A stretch of 64,000 bases of DNA, taken from positions 620,001 to 684,000 of the forward strand of contig JAJFIQ010000019.1 of NCBI GenBank assembly GCA_021774785.1, in the 5' to 3' direction. Both the position numbers and the translations under genes were made by a program. A model generated the notes under the pieces. It worked only from the letters and a program-made list of their open reading frames with translations. It made no database searches and was not told where the DNA came from. Numbering within the stretch: the stretch's first letter is position 1; every line of letters begins with the position of its first letter. The stretch comes from Emcibacter sp. GTDB taxonomy: Bacteria; Pseudomonadota; Alphaproteobacteria; Sphingomonadales; Emcibacteraceae. Below, in pieces: positions 61,645 to 64,000 of the stretch.

Positions 61645-63018
61645 TTAGGTCGTTTTTTCATTTCCGGTTAAGCCTAAACTTTTAAGTTTACGATGAAGCG
61701 CAGAACGCTCCATTCCGACATATTCTGCTGTTCGCGAGATATTTCCGTTAAATCGGCTCACCTGCACCTTAAGATATTCCCGTTCAAATTTTTCGCGAGC
61801 ATCCCTGAGCGGCAAAGACATTATATCATTATTCATGCTGGGCCTGACCACGGATGTGTCAGAAATTATTTCCGAGGGCAGCATATCAAGTGTGATTGTT
61901 TCGTTTTCTGCCGACATGATCAATAACCGCTCGACAACATTGCGAAGCTGGCGCACATTACCCGGCCATTCATGGTCCTGCATGGCAGACATGGCATCCG
62001 TATCAATATTTTTGGGTAAAATACCTGTAGCTACAGAAAGCTGATTCATAATCTGATGAACCAAGGCCGGAATATCCTCCCGCCGTTGAATAAGTGGTGG
62101 CACATGAACCGGAACCACGCTTAAACGGTGAAACAGGTCTTCCCGGAAAAGGTTATTGCTGATCTGCTGTCTGAGGTCGCGGCTGGTGGCACTGATCACC
62201 CGCACATTCACCAGAACCTTTTTATTGCCGCCAACCCTCTCAAACGTCTGGTCAGTCAAAATGCGAAGAATTTTTGCTTGTGTATTCTGCGGCATATCAG
62301 CCACTTCATCAATGAAAAGGGTCCCCCCATGTGCCTGCTCAAATACCCCGGTTTTTTTAATATCCCCTTCTTCCTCCACACCGAATAATTCATTTTCCAT
62401 GCGTTCTGAGGAGATGCTGGCAGCATTGATCACAACGAAAGCCCCTCTGGACCGTTTGGACTGCTTGTGGATAAGGCGAGCGACAACTTCCTTACCTGAA
62501 CCGGGTGGTCCGGATATCAGTACCCTGCTACCGCTTGGGGCCACCTTGTCAATAGTATTACGCACCAGATTAATGGCAGATGATGACCCGGTCAGGCCTA
62601 CATCAAAACCCATTTTCTCCTTAAGCTCCATATTCTCCCGGCGAAGTTTTTCAACTTCTGTGGCTCTTTCCACCAAAATAAGCAGCTTATCTGTTTCAAA
62701 AGGTTTGCTGATAAAATCATAGGCACCAAGCTTAATCGCTGATACCGCAGTTTCGATATTGCCATGACCGCTGATAATGACAACAGGAAGGTCAACATGT
62801 AATTTTTTTATCACCTCAAGAAGCTCAAGCCCGTCAAGGCGGCTACCCTGTAGCCAGATATCAAGAATTATCAACGACGGTCGTCTGGATTCTATTTCCG
62901 CAAGAGCCGTATCGCTGTCTTTTGCCGTGCGGGTTTCATAGCCTTCATCATCCAGAATACCGGAAATTAAGTCACGAATGTCGGCTTCATCATCAACAAT
63001 TAAAATATCAAGAGCCAT
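61645..63018 (-). CDS. ntrX: Nitrogen-regulation response regulator NtrX
   Basis: The 457-residue protein has a receiver domain (phospho-acceptor D53 in LIILDIWLQ), an AAA+ domain with Walker A GPPGSGKE (170-177) and Walker B GGTLFIDEVADM, and a Fis-type C-terminal helix-turn-helix (NISRTAEYVGMERSALHRKLKSLG). The sigma-54-contacting GAFTGA loop is absent: the segment 210-225 reads NELFGVEEEGDIKKTG. NtrX therefore probably acts with a sigma factor other than sigma-54, or mainly as a repressor or activator without it. It overlaps the ntrY end by 11 bases. Confidence 0.93.
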   Translation of the reverse strand: MALDILIVDDEADIRDLISGILDDEGYETRTAKDSDTALAEIESRRPSLIILDIWLQGSRLDGLELLEVIKKLHVDLPVVIISGHGNIETAVSAIKLGAYDFISKPFETDKLLILVERATEVEKLRRENMELKEKMGFDVGLTGSSSAINLVRNTIDKVAPSGSRVLISGPPGSGKEVVARLIHKQSKRSRGAFVVINAASISSERMENELFGVEEEGDIKKTGVFEQAHGGTLFIDEVADMPQNTQAKILRILTDQTFERVGGNKKVLVNVRVISATSRDLRQQISNNLFREDLFHRLSVVPVHVPPLIQRREDIPALVHQIMNQLSVATGILPKNIDTDAMSAMQDHEWPGNVRQLRNVVERLLIMSAENETITLDMLPSEIISDTSVVRPSMNNDIMSLPLRDAREKFEREYLKVQVSRFNGNISRTAEYVGMERSALHRKLKSLGLTGNEKTT

Positions 63019-64000
63019 AAGCTAACCTTACACTGTTATCTGGTATATTATTTTGAAATTGTACGTTTTTATAAAAAACTAACGTCACCGTTGCCCCGAT
63101 ATCAGAATTATTTTCCAGAAGTAAATCCCCGCCATGATCGGTCATTATTTTCTTCACAATTGCCAGACCAAGACCGGTACCCTTGGTACGTGTCGTAATA
63201 TAGGGTTCTATTAATTTATCTATCAGATGTTCCGGCAAGCCCACACCATTATCCGAAATGCTAACTCTTGTCTCCCCCTCATTATCTACAATAGATACAG
63301 TTATCCGACCCTGATATTCCTCCCCATTGCTCTTTGTTGTCTTCGCCATTGCAGCAATAGATTCTGCTGCATTTTTCATAACATTTGTCAGTGCCTGCCC
63401 GATCTGACTAGCATCACATTCAACATTTAAAACTTCTGTGCCACTGTCCAGCGCAAACCTGATTTTATTATTAGCCACTTCCTGTAGAAAATAGGCCTGC
63501 TTAGTAATCTCAGTCAGATTTTCAACTTTAACTATGGGTGTCGGCATTCGGGCAAATGAGGAAAATTCATCTACCATACGCCTTAGATCACCAACCTGTC
63601 GGACAATAGTGTCCGTACATTGAGTGAAAATTGCAGGATCATTCTTGATTTCCTTCAAATACTTCCGTTTCAGCCGTTCCGCAGCAAGTTGAATTGGGGT
63701 TAGCGGGTTTTTAATCTCATGAGCGATGCGGCGGGCAATATCAGCCCAAGCCGCATTTCTTTGGGCTGCTACTTGCTCTGTAATATCATCAAAGGCAATA
63801 ACAAATCCCTGAATCTCACCCTTTTTGGTTTCTGCGGTTATCCTGACCATCAAATTGAGAATAATGTCATCTCGATCAATAACGATCTGACCCTGCACAG
63901 ATGGACTTTCTGTTGACCTGATCTTATTAAAAAGCTCCTCAACTTCCGGCATAATATCCTGAATTTTTGCGCCCGGCATATCGTCAATTTCGAGATCAAG
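63008..64000 (-). CDS. ntrY: Sensor histidine kinase NtrY, C-terminal part (runs off the window)
   Basis: About 330 residues lie in the window; the frame is open past base 64000, so the membrane and HAMP parts are outside. A PAS-like region (VIAFDDITEQVAAQRNAAWADIARR in part) precedes the HisKA motif RRIAHEIKNPLTPIQLAAERLKRKY. The ATPase domain shows ALTNVMKNAAESI, SISDNGVGLPEHL and GTGLGLAIVKK. It phosphorylates NtrX in response to nitrogen or redox signals. The first ATG visible in the frame, at 63979, is internal. Confidence 0.9.
   Translation of the reverse strand, partial: LDLEIDDMPGAKIQDIMPEVEELFNKIRSTESPSVQGQIVIDRDDIILNLMVRITAETKKGEIQGFVIAFDDITEQVAAQRNAAWADIARRIAHEIKNPLTPIQLAAERLKRKYLKEIKNDPAIFTQCTDTIVRQVGDLRRMVDEFSSFARMPTPIVKVENLTEITKQAYFLQEVANNKIRFALDSGTEVLNVECDASQIGQALTNVMKNAAESIAAMAKTTKSNGEEYQGRITVSIVDNEGETRVSISDNGVGLPEHLIDKLIEPYITTRTKGTGLGLAIVKKIMTDHGGDLLLENNSDIGATVTLVFYKNVQFQNNIPDNSVRLAYGS

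Overview
The window looks like a chromosomal segment of an alphaproteobacterium with moderately low G+C. Three gene orders typical of that class support this: pcm-like / tolC / popZ / valS, then ntrY / ntrX / trkA / trkH / hfq / hflX, and a phosphate operon whose PstA carries a long periplasmic insert. The exosortase A (XrtA) exopolysaccharide locus and the single tRNA-Cys fit a free-living, probably aquatic member, perhaps of the Emcibacterales/Kordiimonadales type. The exact order is a guess. I see no insertion sequences, prophage genes or CRISPR arrays.

Layout. 1-941: the start of glmU (cut by the window edge), divergent from gph. 893-3727 (minus): a compact cassette of a Tat-signal peptide gene with a His/Asp-rich run, a PqqD-like protein, an HprK-like kinase and a nucleotidyltransferase. 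I judge this the best candidate for an undescribed peptide-modification system. 4064-11526 (plus): the complete phosphate sensing and uptake set phoR-pstSCAB-phoU-phoB, with a Pho-box-like site before pstS. 11811-12911: a small membrane protein and a trypsin-like protease.

12922-32039: an XrtA-type exopolysaccharide locus. The minus arm runs from the export lipoprotein through chain-length protein, tyrosine kinase, outer-membrane barrel, ATPase, polysaccharide deacetylase and FemAB-like transferase to exosortase XrtA. A second minus arm encodes an AMP-forming acyl ligase, a PLP decarboxylase and an asparagine-synthase-like enzyme lacking the usual glutaminase cysteine. A divergent plus arm encodes a DegT-like aminotransferase, a tandem double-GNAT protein, an acyl carrier protein and an alpha/beta hydrolase. 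Read together, these arms suggest export of a polysaccharide or anchor decorated with an acyl or amine group. No glycosyltransferase and no PEP-CTERM substrate lies in the window.

32041-41273 (minus): a LuxR/MalT-like regulator, a TonB-dependent receptor, a cupin and a two-subunit hydantoinase/oxoprolinase, probably a regulated uptake and catabolic unit for an unidentified compound. 41523-46687: a membrane-protein/HTH pair, a GNAT acetyltransferase, parC, a MAPEG protein and an SdpR/SdpI-like pair under a promoter with two perfect palindromes. 46693-55713 (minus): a U32 peptidase-family protein, recO, a DUF3108 protein, valS, popZ, tolC and a PIMT-family methyltransferase. 55987-64000: tRNA-Cys, an inositol-monophosphatase-family gene, hflX, hfq, trkH, trkA, ntrX and the 3' part of ntrY, which runs off the window.
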